Assembly (NCBI GenBank): GCA_028291445.1
Contig: JAQGIA010000141.1
Span: forward strand, 1 to 5,463
DNA: 5,463 bases
Direction: 5' to 3'
Source of the DNA: Belnapia sp.
Lineage (GTDB): Bacteria > Pseudomonadota > Alphaproteobacteria > Acetobacterales > Acetobacteraceae
How positions within the stretch are numbered: the first letter of the stretch is position 1; every line of letters starts with the position of its first letter. The notes under the pieces are model-generated. The model saw only the letters and a list, made by a program, of their open reading frames with translations, made no database searches and was not told the origin of the DNA. Below are positions 1 to 4,820 of the stretch, piece after piece. A program made the position numbers and the translations under genes.

Positions 1-1199
1 GCAACAACAACGGCACCTGCCGGAAGTCCGATGCCAATGTCATGTGCCCCAGCTTCCGGGCGACGCAGGACGAACAGCACCTGACGCGCGGCCGCGCCAA
101 TACCCTGCGCCTGGCGCTGACCGGGCAACTCGCCGGCGGCCTCGCCTCGGACGAGGTCGCGGCGGCGATGGAGCTTTGCGTCTCCTGCAAGGGCTGCAAG
201 CGGGAATGCCCGACCGGCGTCGACATGGCCAAGCTGAAGATCGAGGTCCAGGCGGCCCGCGCCGCCCGGCACGGGCTGCCGCTGAAGGACCGGCTCATCG
301 CCACCATGCCGCTCTGGGCGCCCTTCGCCGCCATGGCGCCCTTCATCCCCAATGCGCGCGGCTGGGTGCCCGGGCTGGCGCTGCTGTCGGAGAAGCTGCT
401 CGGCTTCGCCGCCGGCCGTAGCCTGCCGCGCTTCGTGCGCGATGCCTTCCACGACGCGGAACTGCCGGCGCCGACCGGTGCGGCCGGCGAGATCATCCTC
501 TTCCCCGATCTCTTCAACCGCTACTTCGAGCCGGAGAACCTGCGCGCCGCTGCCCGGGTGCTGCGCGCCGCCGGCTATGCGCCGGTGGTGGCGCGGCCGC
601 CGAAGGGCGCCCGGCCGCTCGACAGCGGCCGCACCTATCTGGCCGCCGGGCTGGTGGACCGGGCGCGGGCCGAGGCGCAGCGGACGCTGGATGCGCTGTC
701 GGCCTTCGACCTGCCGGTGGTCGGCATCGAGCCTTCCTGCCTGCTGACCCTGCGCGACGAATTCCTCTCGTTGCTGCCGGGTGCGGCGGCCACGGCGCTT
801 GCCGCCCGCGCCGTGCTGATCGGCGAGTTCCTGGTGCGGGAGAAGCCGGCGCTGGCGCTGAAGCCCGTCGCCACGGCGGCGCATGTGCACGGGCATTGCC
901 ACCAGAAGGCGTTTTCGGCCTTCCCGGCCGCCGTCGCCGTGCTGGCCGGCATCCCCGGCCTCAAGGTCACCCCCATCGCCTCATCCTGCTGCGGCATGGC
1001 CGGCAGCTTCGGCTACGAGGCGAAGAACCTCGCCGTCTCCAAGGCGATGGCGGAGCTGGCACTGCTGCCGGCGGTGCGGGCCATCCCGGCCGATGCGCTG
1101 ATCGTCGCCGACGGCACCTCCTGCCGGCACCAGATCAAGGATCTGGCGGGGCGGGAGGCGCTGCACAGCGTCCGGGTGCTGGACATGGCCCTGGCCTGA
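1..1199 (+). CDS. FAD-binding and (Fe-S)-binding dehydrogenase, C-terminal part (5' truncated by window)
   Basis: This is the C-terminal ~398 residues of a two-part flavoprotein of the E. coli YdiJ / D-2-hydroxyglutarate dehydrogenase-like type. Such proteins are usually about 1000 residues, with an FAD/GlcD-like half followed by a GlpC-like iron-sulfur half; only the latter is visible. The reading frame is open from base 3, so the ATG at 42 is internal. Seen, numbering from that ATG: NGTCRK just before it and MCPS at its start. Then comes a classic 4Fe-4S motif CVSCKGCKRECP (C46, C49, C52, C56) followed by TGVDMAK. Further on are the cysteine-rich CCG-type elements: EPSC (C233), HGHCHQK (C286), SSCCGMAGSFGYE (C316, C317) and DGTSC (C361). 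Family knowledge suggests oxidation of a 2-hydroxyacid by FAD, with electrons passed through the Fe-S clusters to a membrane acceptor. The exact substrate cannot be read from this part. The stop shares its last base with the next gene's start. High confidence in family, low in substrate. Confidence 0.93.
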   Translation, partial: NNNGTCRKSDANVMCPSFRATQDEQHLTRGRANTLRLALTGQLAGGLASDEVAAAMELCVSCKGCKRECPTGVDMAKLKIEVQAARAARHGLPLKDRLIATMPLWAPFAAMAPFIPNARGWVPGLALLSEKLLGFAAGRSLPRFVRDAFHDAELPAPTGAAGEIILFPDLFNRYFEPENLRAAARVLRAAGYAPVVARPPKGARPLDSGRTYLAAGLVDRARAEAQRTLDALSAFDLPVVGIEPSCLLTLRDEFLSLLPGAAATALAARAVLIGEFLVREKPALALKPVATAAHVHGHCHQKAFSAFPAAVAVLAGIPGLKVTPIASSCCGMAGSFGYEAKNLAVSKAMAELALLPAVRAIPADALIVADGTSCRHQIKDLAGREALHSVRVLDMALA

Positions 1200-1780
1200 T
1201 GGATGCCGGCTTGGCGCAGGCAATCCTCGACTTCTGGTTCGAGGGCGACCGCACCGCCTTCCGGCACCGCTGGTTCCAGCACGACGATGCCTTCGATGCC
1301 GCCATCCGCCGCCGCTTCGGCCATCTGCTGGCCCCCGCCGGGGCCGGCGCCTTCGACGGCTGGGCCGCCACACCCCGGGGCGCCCTGGCGCTGCTCATCC
1401 TGCTCGACCAATTCCCCCGCAACCTGCACCGTGGCGGCGCCGCGGCCTTCGCGCAGGATGCCAAGGCCCGGAGCCTGGCCCGCCAGACGGTGCTGCGCGA
1501 CGCGTTGGATCGGAGCCTGACGCCCACCGAGCGCTGCTTCCTCTACCTGCCCTTCGAACATGCCGAAGCGATGGCGGATCAGGATCTCTCGGTCGCACTC
1601 TTCGAGGGGCTGCGCGACGACCCGGTCCATGCCGCTCCCGGCGGCAGCATCGACTATGCCTGGCGGCACCGCGCCGTCATCGCCTGCTTCGGCCGCTACC
1701 CGCATCGCAATGCCGCGCTCGGCCGGGCCGATACGCCGGCGGAGCGCGCCTGGCTCGCCATCCCGGGAAATGGCTTCTGA
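1199..1780 (+). CDS. DUF924 family protein
   Basis: A complete 193-residue protein with the full DUF924 signature. Seen: an N-terminal AILDFWFEG segment (residues 8-16), ALLILLDQFPRN (64-75) followed by an AFAQDAKA stretch, FLYLPFEHAEAMADQD (114-129), and the C-terminal block ACFGRYPHRNAALGR (162-176) followed by DTPAERAWL. Length and motif order match the family, which is described as an all-helical, TPR-like fold of unknown biochemical function. The start is set by the overlap: the upstream stop TGA (1197-1199) and this ATG (1199-1201) share an A, so translation is probably coupled and no separate promoter is needed. The open frame extends upstream inside the dehydrogenase gene, but that part is an out-of-frame shadow. 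A 5-bp GAGCC/GGCTC hairpin sits directly on the stop codon. The coupling suggests co-expression with the dehydrogenase but says nothing certain about function. Confidence 0.93.
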   Translation: MDAGLAQAILDFWFEGDRTAFRHRWFQHDDAFDAAIRRRFGHLLAPAGAGAFDGWAATPRGALALLILLDQFPRNLHRGGAAAFAQDAKARSLARQTVLRDALDRSLTPTERCFLYLPFEHAEAMADQDLSVALFEGLRDDPVHAAPGGSIDYAWRHRAVIACFGRYPHRNAALGRADTPAERAWLAIPGNGF

Positions 1781-1802
1781 GCCGAAGGCTCGGGATCATC
1801 CC
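1779..1802 (+). terminator. Weak hairpins at the 3' end of the DUF924 gene
   Basis: GAGCC (1779-1783) pairs with GGCTC (1787-1791) across a GAA loop. GGGA (1792-1795) can then pair with TCCC (1799-1802). No T-run follows, so this is not a standard intrinsic terminator. At most it is a 3'-end stabilising structure or a pause site. Short GC hairpins are also expected by chance in DNA this G+C-rich. Confidence 0.22.
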
Positions 1803-1982
1803 ACAGGATCACCGCTTGGCGAGGCTCATGCTGCATTGCAGCATTTTCTTGCGGCGCAGCAAGAACCGCGATATCACTCCTTCCAATACGGGAGCGATGG
1901 CAGTCACGGCCTTGCCTGGTTCAAGCCGACCGGCCCGGTGCGCCATCCGCGCGCCGTCCGGCTTCGGCAACAAGGGGGTCGT
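1781..1982 (+). other. Non-coding leader/intergenic region with serial inverted repeats
   Basis: This 202-base stretch has no credible gene. Successive inverted repeats are visible: the 17-bp palindrome at 1828-1844; TTCTTGC (1846-1852) with GCAAGAA (1859-1865), a perfect 7-bp stem over a 6-base loop; ATCACTCC (1873-1880) with GGAGCGAT (1891-1898), 7 of 8 paired over a 10-base loop; and CTTG (1911-1914) with CAAG (1922-1925), extended by two GC pairs past a bulge. No convincing -35/-10 pair could be fixed. It could be an operator region, a structured 5' leader of the DUF1194 gene, a small RNA, or a repeated intergenic element. An AAGGGGG ribosome-binding site at 1972-1978 closes the region. 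Confidence 0.45.
1828..1844. promoter_or_regulatory. 17-bp palindrome, candidate PhaR-type operator
   Basis: ATGCTGCATTGCAGCAT is a perfect dyad of 8-bp arms around one central T. It contains CTGC-N3-GCAG, the half-site pattern reported for PhaR, the repressor of phasin and polyhydroxybutyrate genes in alphaproteobacteria such as Paracoccus and Rhodobacter. A second imperfect dyad of related sequence, TTGCGGCGCAGCAA (1850-1863), follows at once; on the other strand it reads TTGCTGCGCCGCAA. The site lies about 140 bases upstream of the DUF1194 start and within a segment of lower G+C than the genes (58 of 100 bases in 1821-1920 by hand count). The palindrome is directly seen; the PhaR assignment is inference, since no phasin gene is in the window. 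It could instead be an operator for another regulator or part of an RNA structure. Confidence 0.4.
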
Positions 1983-2723
1983 ATGCGAAGACGCGATATG
2001 CTGGGCGCCGCCCTGGCGATGCCTGCCCTGCTGCGGACGACCATCGCCAGGTCGGCCGTTCCGGTCGACGTGGAATTGGTGCTGGCGGTGGATGTCAGCC
2101 GCTCGGTCGATCCCGAGGAGCAGGAGATGCAATTCTCCGGCTACGAGGCTGCCTTCCGCGACCGCCGGCTGATCGAAGGCATCATGGGCGGCCCGATCGG
2201 CGCCATCGCGGTGACCATGTTCACCTGGTCCGACTGGCATATCCAGAACACCGTGGTGCCCTGGATGCTGCTGGATGGCGCGGCCGGCGCCAACCGCTTC
2301 GCCGATGCCGTGGCCAATGCGCCGCGCCGCACCTGGCTCTATACCTCGATCTCAGGGGCCATGGACTTCGCCGCCAAGCGGTTCGGCCAGGGCTATGAGG
2401 GCACCCGCAGGGTGGTCGACATCTCGGGCGATGGGGTGAACAACTCGGGCCGGCCGGTGGCCGATGCGCGGGCCGATGCGCTGGCCCAGGGGATCGTGCT
2501 CAACGGCCTGGCGGTGCTGGACAAGACGCCGACGCCGCTCTCGCTCTCCTCCGCATTGCCGCCGCTCGATACCTATTACCAGGAGGAGGTGATAGGCGGG
2601 CCGGGCGCCTTCCTGGTGGTGGCCGAGGGTTTCCAGACCTTCGAGGCGGCGGTGCGCCGCAAGATCATCCGCGAGATCGCCGCAGCGCCACAATCCGGGC
2701 CGCTGACCGAACGCTTCGGCTGA
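1983..2723 (+). CDS. DUF1194 domain-containing von Willebrand factor A-like secreted protein
   Basis: A 246-residue protein of the DUF1194 family, which has a VWA-like fold; its biological role is unknown. Residues 1-25 form a signal peptide. The N-terminus MRRRDMLGAALAMPALL has twin arginines followed by a hydrophobic run, Tat-like, with a likely cleavage after ARSA (about residue 25), implying a periplasmic protein. The mature part opens with VELVLAVDVSRS, giving a MIDAS-type DxSxS motif (D37, S39, S41). The other expected metal-site elements are TSISGA (T121) and VDISGDG (D146, D150), so the metal site looks intact. The start at 1983 is chosen because the signal peptide begins there and AAGGGGG precedes it by four bases. 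The same frame is open back to 1560, but that extension crosses the DUF924 gene and is not family-like. It appears to be a single-gene unit. Confidence is high for the family and moderate for Tat rather than Sec export. Confidence 0.92.
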   Translation: MRRRDMLGAALAMPALLRTTIARSAVPVDVELVLAVDVSRSVDPEEQEMQFSGYEAAFRDRRLIEGIMGGPIGAIAVTMFTWSDWHIQNTVVPWMLLDGAAGANRFADAVANAPRRTWLYTSISGAMDFAAKRFGQGYEGTRRVVDISGDGVNNSGRPVADARADALAQGIVLNGLAVLDKTPTPLSLSSALPPLDTYYQEEVIGGPGAFLVVAEGFQTFEAAVRRKIIREIAAAPQSGPLTERFG

Positions 2724-2730
2724 CAGGATC

Positions 2731-2760
2731 AATCCGGGACGGCCAATCTGGGACGGCCAA
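2731..2760. repeat. 14-bp tandem repeat, two copies
   Basis: AATCCGGGACGGCC (2731-2744) is followed directly by AATCTGGGACGGCC (2745-2758) and then AA. The two units differ at one position. The repeat begins seven bases after the DUF1194 stop. It could be a local slippage duplication or a pair of direct protein-binding sites upstream of the EAL gene; the sequence does not decide. Confidence 0.7.
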
Positions 2761-2772
2761 CCGCCCCGGCGC

Positions 2773-2823
2773 TTGCGCAGCACCATCACATTGTTTTATC
2801 GTATCGTTTGATTGGTGATTCCT
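2773..2823 (+). promoter_or_regulatory. AT-rich island, probable promoter region of the EAL gene
   Basis: Bases 2781-2830 contain only 19 G or C of 50 by hand count, a sharp dip in a very G+C-rich window. A possible pair is TTGCGC (2773-2778) and TATCGT (2797-2802), 18 bases apart, with a second TATCGT at 2802-2807. Match to a sigma-70 consensus is only partial, so the box positions are guesses. The island is placed as expected for a promoter, 45-95 bases ahead of the likely ATG at 2868. Together with the 144-base gap it suggests the EAL gene is transcribed separately from DUF1194. Confidence 0.35.
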
Positions 2824-2867
2824 TCACCTTGCCCTGCGCCTTTTGGGCGGCCGACAAGGAAAGGCTC

Positions 2868-3860
2868 ATGGCACCGACCCGCATGCCTGGACTGCCGAAG
2901 GCAGAGCTGGGATCCAGCTTTCCCGCCATGCTCGGAGCCGAGGCCGCGGACCGCAGCCTTCGCCGCCGGTTGACCAACGATCTGCGCGGCGCCATCGGGC
3001 GCGGCGAGATGGCGCTGGTCTACCAGCCCCGGATCAACCTGGCGGATGGCAGCATGGCGGGGGCCGAGGCGCTGCTGCGCTGGACCCATCCGATCCATGG
3101 CGCGATCCCGCCGATGACCTTCATCCCGCTGGCCGAGGCCTCGGACCTGATCCTCCGCCTGGGCGGCTGGGTCCTGCGTCAGGCCACGCGCGAGGCGGCG
3201 GGCTGGCCCGCGGTGGCCGGCACCGTTTCGGTCAATGTCTCGGCCCGGCAGATCGATACCGGCCTGCTGTCGTCCCAGGTCGCCGCTGCCCTGGCGGATT
3301 CGGGGCTGCCGCCGGCCCGGCTCGAACTCGAACTGACCGAATCCCTGGCGCTGGACGACCCGCCCGAGACCCTGGAATTGCTCGGATCGCTGCGGGCGGC
3401 GGGGATCGGTCTCGCGCTCGATGATTTCGGCACCGGCTATGGCTCGCTCGCCCGGTTGCGGCGGCTGCCCTTCACCGCGCTGAAGCTGGACCGCAGCTTC
3501 CTCCGTCGCATTCCCGCCGATGCCGAGGATGTGGCGGTGCTGCGCGCCGTGCAGGGCCTGGCCGTCGCCCTCGGCCTTCGTCTGGTCGCCGAGGGGGTCG
3601 AACAGGAAGCGCAGTACCGCGTCCTGGTCGAGTTGGGCTGCGCCGAGGCACAAGGCTGGCTTTTCGGCCGGCCGGTCCCGCCCGAGGTGCTGCGGCAGCG
3701 CTGGTCCCCGCGGATCCCCGCCATGGCGGGAGGGGATCTTGCGCTCCGCGGCGAAAGCCCCGTTGCAAAGCCGGCATGTCTCATCCCCTCGCCGTCCCCG
3801 GCCCGCTCCGGGTCGTCATCATCCGGGTCGCCATCATCGGTGCCGGCCTTGCCGGACTAG
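2868..3860 (+). CDS. Stand-alone EAL domain cyclic-di-GMP phosphodiesterase with read-through tail
   Basis: A 330-residue protein with one EAL domain (about residues 35-275), predicted to hydrolyse the second messenger c-di-GMP to pGpG in the cytoplasm. The expected catalytic and metal-binding positions are all present: E67 in AEALLRW, N123 in VNVSARQ, E155 and E158 in ELTES, D185 and D186 in LDDFGTGYGSL, K206 in LKLD, E242 in AEGVE and Q262 in AQGWLFGRP. An active enzyme is therefore likely. There is no GGDEF, PAS, REC or membrane segment, so any input signal must come from another protein or through expression. The ATG at 2868 is preferred because AAGGA (2856-2860) sits seven bases upstream; an in-frame TTG at 2808 would add 20 residues. 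The last ~55 residues (276-330) are low-complexity, rich in Ser/Pro/Gly, and contain no family motif. From residue 304 they read out of frame through the remains of an oxidoreductase gene, so the present C-terminus is probably not ancestral. Confidence 0.92.
   Translation: MAPTRMPGLPKAELGSSFPAMLGAEAADRSLRRRLTNDLRGAIGRGEMALVYQPRINLADGSMAGAEALLRWTHPIHGAIPPMTFIPLAEASDLILRLGGWVLRQATREAAGWPAVAGTVSVNVSARQIDTGLLSSQVAAALADSGLPPARLELELTESLALDDPPETLELLGSLRAAGIGLALDDFGTGYGSLARLRRLPFTALKLDRSFLRRIPADAEDVAVLRAVQGLAVALGLRLVAEGVEQEAQYRVLVELGCAEAQGWLFGRPVPPEVLRQRWSPRIPAMAGGDLALRGESPVAKPACLIPSPSPARSGSSSSGSPSSVPALPD
3713..3738. repeat. Strong inverted repeat in the EAL gene tail
   Basis: CCCGCCATGGCGGG (3717-3730) is a perfect 14-bp palindrome, and GATCCCC (3713-3719) can alternatively pair with GGGGATC (3732-3738). 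The structure lies just after the end of the EAL domain. No T-run follows. It may be the remains of the original 3' untranslated end of the EAL gene, or chance in GC-rich DNA. Confidence 0.4.
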
Positions 3861-3945
3861 CGGCTGCCCGCAGGCCGGCCGCGGCCAAGCCAGCGCCCGG
3901 CTTTTCGACAAGGGCCGGGTCTTGGCGGCGGCAATCCCCGCATGA
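3776..3945 (+). pseudogene. Truncated FAD/NAD(P)-dependent oxidoreductase remnant (5' end only)
   Basis: From the ATG at 3776 the frame encodes a short leader, then RVAIIGAGLAGLAAARR, a textbook Rossmann dinucleotide-binding start with GxGxxG (GAGLAG, codons from 3839). The homology then changes frame: ARLFDKGR is read at 3895-3918 one frame over, and GLGGG around 3919-3932 in the third. Together these resemble the opening of renalase/amine-oxidase-like FAD proteins (beta strand, GxGxxG, helix, then an acidic strand and GxGGR-like stretch). Both shifts are consistent with single-base losses. Nothing of the remaining ~250 residues expected of such a protein follows, because the next gene starts at 4006. 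The frame-2 ORF runs on to 4009, but its tail has no family character. The 5' part overlaps the EAL tail. It is judged a decayed gene; the exact family is uncertain. Confidence 0.7.
3809..3838. repeat. 15-bp tandem duplication in the oxidoreductase remnant
   Basis: CGGGTCGTCATCATC (3809-3823) is followed directly by CGGGTCGCCATCATC (3824-3838), one mismatch. In the oxidoreductase frame this reads RVVII then RVAII, so the first beta strand of the Rossmann fold is encoded twice. Intact relatives are expected to have it once, ahead of GAGLAG. It is a slippage-type duplication, in keeping with a gene no longer under selection. Confidence 0.75.
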
Positions 3946-4005
3946 CCGGAAGGTGGCGGAAATCCAAGCTGACAGGCCGCCATTCCGGCCTATGGTGCCG
4001 CCAGC

Positions 4006-4314
4006 ATGACCCATCCCGACGAAGCCACCATCAGCGCCGAGATCCGTCGCCAGACCGCCGAGCGCGGTGCGGCGAAATCCATTTGCCCCAGTGAGGTCGC
4101 CCGCGCCCTGGCCGGTGGCGACGAGGCTGCCTGGCGGCCATTGATGGGCCCGGTGCGGCAGGCCGCCGTCGCGCTCAGCCGCGAAGGGATCATCGAGATC
4201 CTGCGCAAGGGCAAGCCGGTCGCGCCCGAGCAGGTCCGCGGCGTCATCCGGCTGCGCCAGGCCGGCGATGCACCACGGGATGCTCCGGGCGACGAGCCGG
4301 AGGATGCGGCATGA
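4006..4314 (+). CDS. DUF3253 family protein
   Basis: A small 102-residue protein matching DUF3253. Seen: an N-terminal helix (ATISAEIRRQTAERG), then the family hallmark KSICPSEVARAL (residues 24-35), AWRPLMGPVRQAAVAL (41-56) and GIIEILRKGKPVAPEQ followed by RGVIRLR (about 60-84). The pattern suggests a small helical/winged-helix-like fold, but no activity is established for the family as far as I know. The last ~18 residues are an acidic, disordered-looking tail. The ATG at 4006 is the first in frame; no strong Shine-Dalgarno sequence is seen, so initiation may be weak or leaderless. Its stop overlaps the next start by four bases (ATGA), so it is co-translated with the DUF1499 gene. Directly upstream is a dead oxidoreductase remnant. 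Confidence 0.9.
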   Translation: MTHPDEATISAEIRRQTAERGAAKSICPSEVARALAGGDEAAWRPLMGPVRQAAVALSREGIIEILRKGKPVAPEQVRGVIRLRQAGDAPRDAPGDEPEDAA

Positions 4315-4760
4315 GCGGGACGCTGCGCCTGCTGCTCGGCCGCGGCGCCGCCGGGCTGCCGCCCGCCGTGCCGATCGACTTCCCAAGCCTGGTCCTGCCG
4401 GCCTCGCCCAATACCTGCCTCGCCGCGCCGCCTGGCGGGCACCCGCGGGCGCATCTTACCGTCCCGCTGCTGCCGATAAGCGCCGCCACCGCTTGGCCCG
4501 TCCTGCTCCGCGTCGCCGCGGGCTTCCCCCGCACCACCCTGGTCCAGGCCTGGCCGGACCGCCGGCAGGCGCAATGGGTGGAGCGCTCGGCGCTGGTCAA
4601 TTTCCCCGATGTCATCGTCGCGGAATTGGTCTCCGGTGCCGGTGGCGCCGGATTTTTCCTGTATTCGCGCAGCCTGCTCGGCTGGTCCGACCTCGGGGTG
4701 AACCGCCGCCGGGTGGACCGCTGGCTGGCTGCCTTCGAGGCCGCGCTGCGCCAAGCTTGA
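4311..4760 (+). CDS. DUF1499 domain-containing protein
   Basis: A 149-residue protein assigned to DUF1499. Seen: IDFPSLVLPASPNTCLAAPPG (about residues 22-42) containing the family's S-P-N motif; a middle region with the pattern of a strand/helix repeat (VLLRVAAGFPRTTLVQAW); then SALVNFPDVIVAEL, FFLYSRSLLGWSDLGVNRRRVDRWL, which corresponds to the family's C-terminal S-R-S...D-L-G-VN-R-R block. No signal peptide or membrane segment is evident, unlike some DUF1499 proteins. Function is unknown. The start is fixed by the ATGA overlap with DUF3253, which points to a two-gene operon. The stop codon TGA (4758-4760) lies inside the first copy of a short repeat, so the terminal residues may be recent. 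Confidence 0.85.
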   Translation: MSGTLRLLLGRGAAGLPPAVPIDFPSLVLPASPNTCLAAPPGGHPRAHLTVPLLPISAATAWPVLLRVAAGFPRTTLVQAWPDRRQAQWVERSALVNFPDVIVAELVSGAGGAGFFLYSRSLLGWSDLGVNRRRVDRWLAAFEAALRQA

Positions 4761-4794
4761 GCACCCAGGCTTGAGCACCACCGGGTCGAGCACC
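4757..4794. repeat. Short triplicated repeat TTGAGCACC / TCGAGCACC
   Basis: TTGAGCACC occurs at 4757-4765 and 4771-4779, and TCGAGCACC at 4786-4794, at 14- and 15-base intervals. The first copy contains the DUF1499 stop codon. A C-rich tract of CACCC units (to about 4813) follows. It looks like slippage in an intergenic spacer; a regulatory role is possible but unsupported. Confidence 0.65.
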
Positions 4795-4820
4795 CACCCC
4801 ACCCTCGCCACCCGGAGACC

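Noticed and set aside
1013..1705. Minus-strand open frame of 230 codons
   Set aside because: It is antisense to the dehydrogenase end and the DUF924 gene, with no family signature.
1828..1850. Intrinsic terminator for the DUF924 transcript (palindrome followed by TTTTCTT)
   Set aside because: The stem is only about 6 bp once a loop is allowed, is not GC-rich, and the T-tract is interrupted. The symmetry fits an operator better, although termination is not excluded.
1809..1946. Possible 45-residue minus-strand peptide (from the ATG complementing 1944-1946)
   Set aside because: It has no clear ribosome-binding site and no recognised motif, and its sequence is fully explained by inverted repeats in the intergenic region.
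1560..1982. In-frame N-terminal extension of the DUF1194 protein
   Set aside because: The extension is an out-of-frame reading of DUF924 and of non-coding DNA. A signal peptide and ribosome-binding site mark 1983 as the start.
2796..3653. Minus-strand open frame of 285 codons
   Set aside because: It is entirely antisense to the EAL gene, whose motifs are unambiguous, and has a low-complexity composition.
4757..4813. CRISPR-like or attachment-site repeat
   Set aside because: The repeats are only 9 bases at 14-15 base spacing with no spacers, so this is simple slippage-type repetition.
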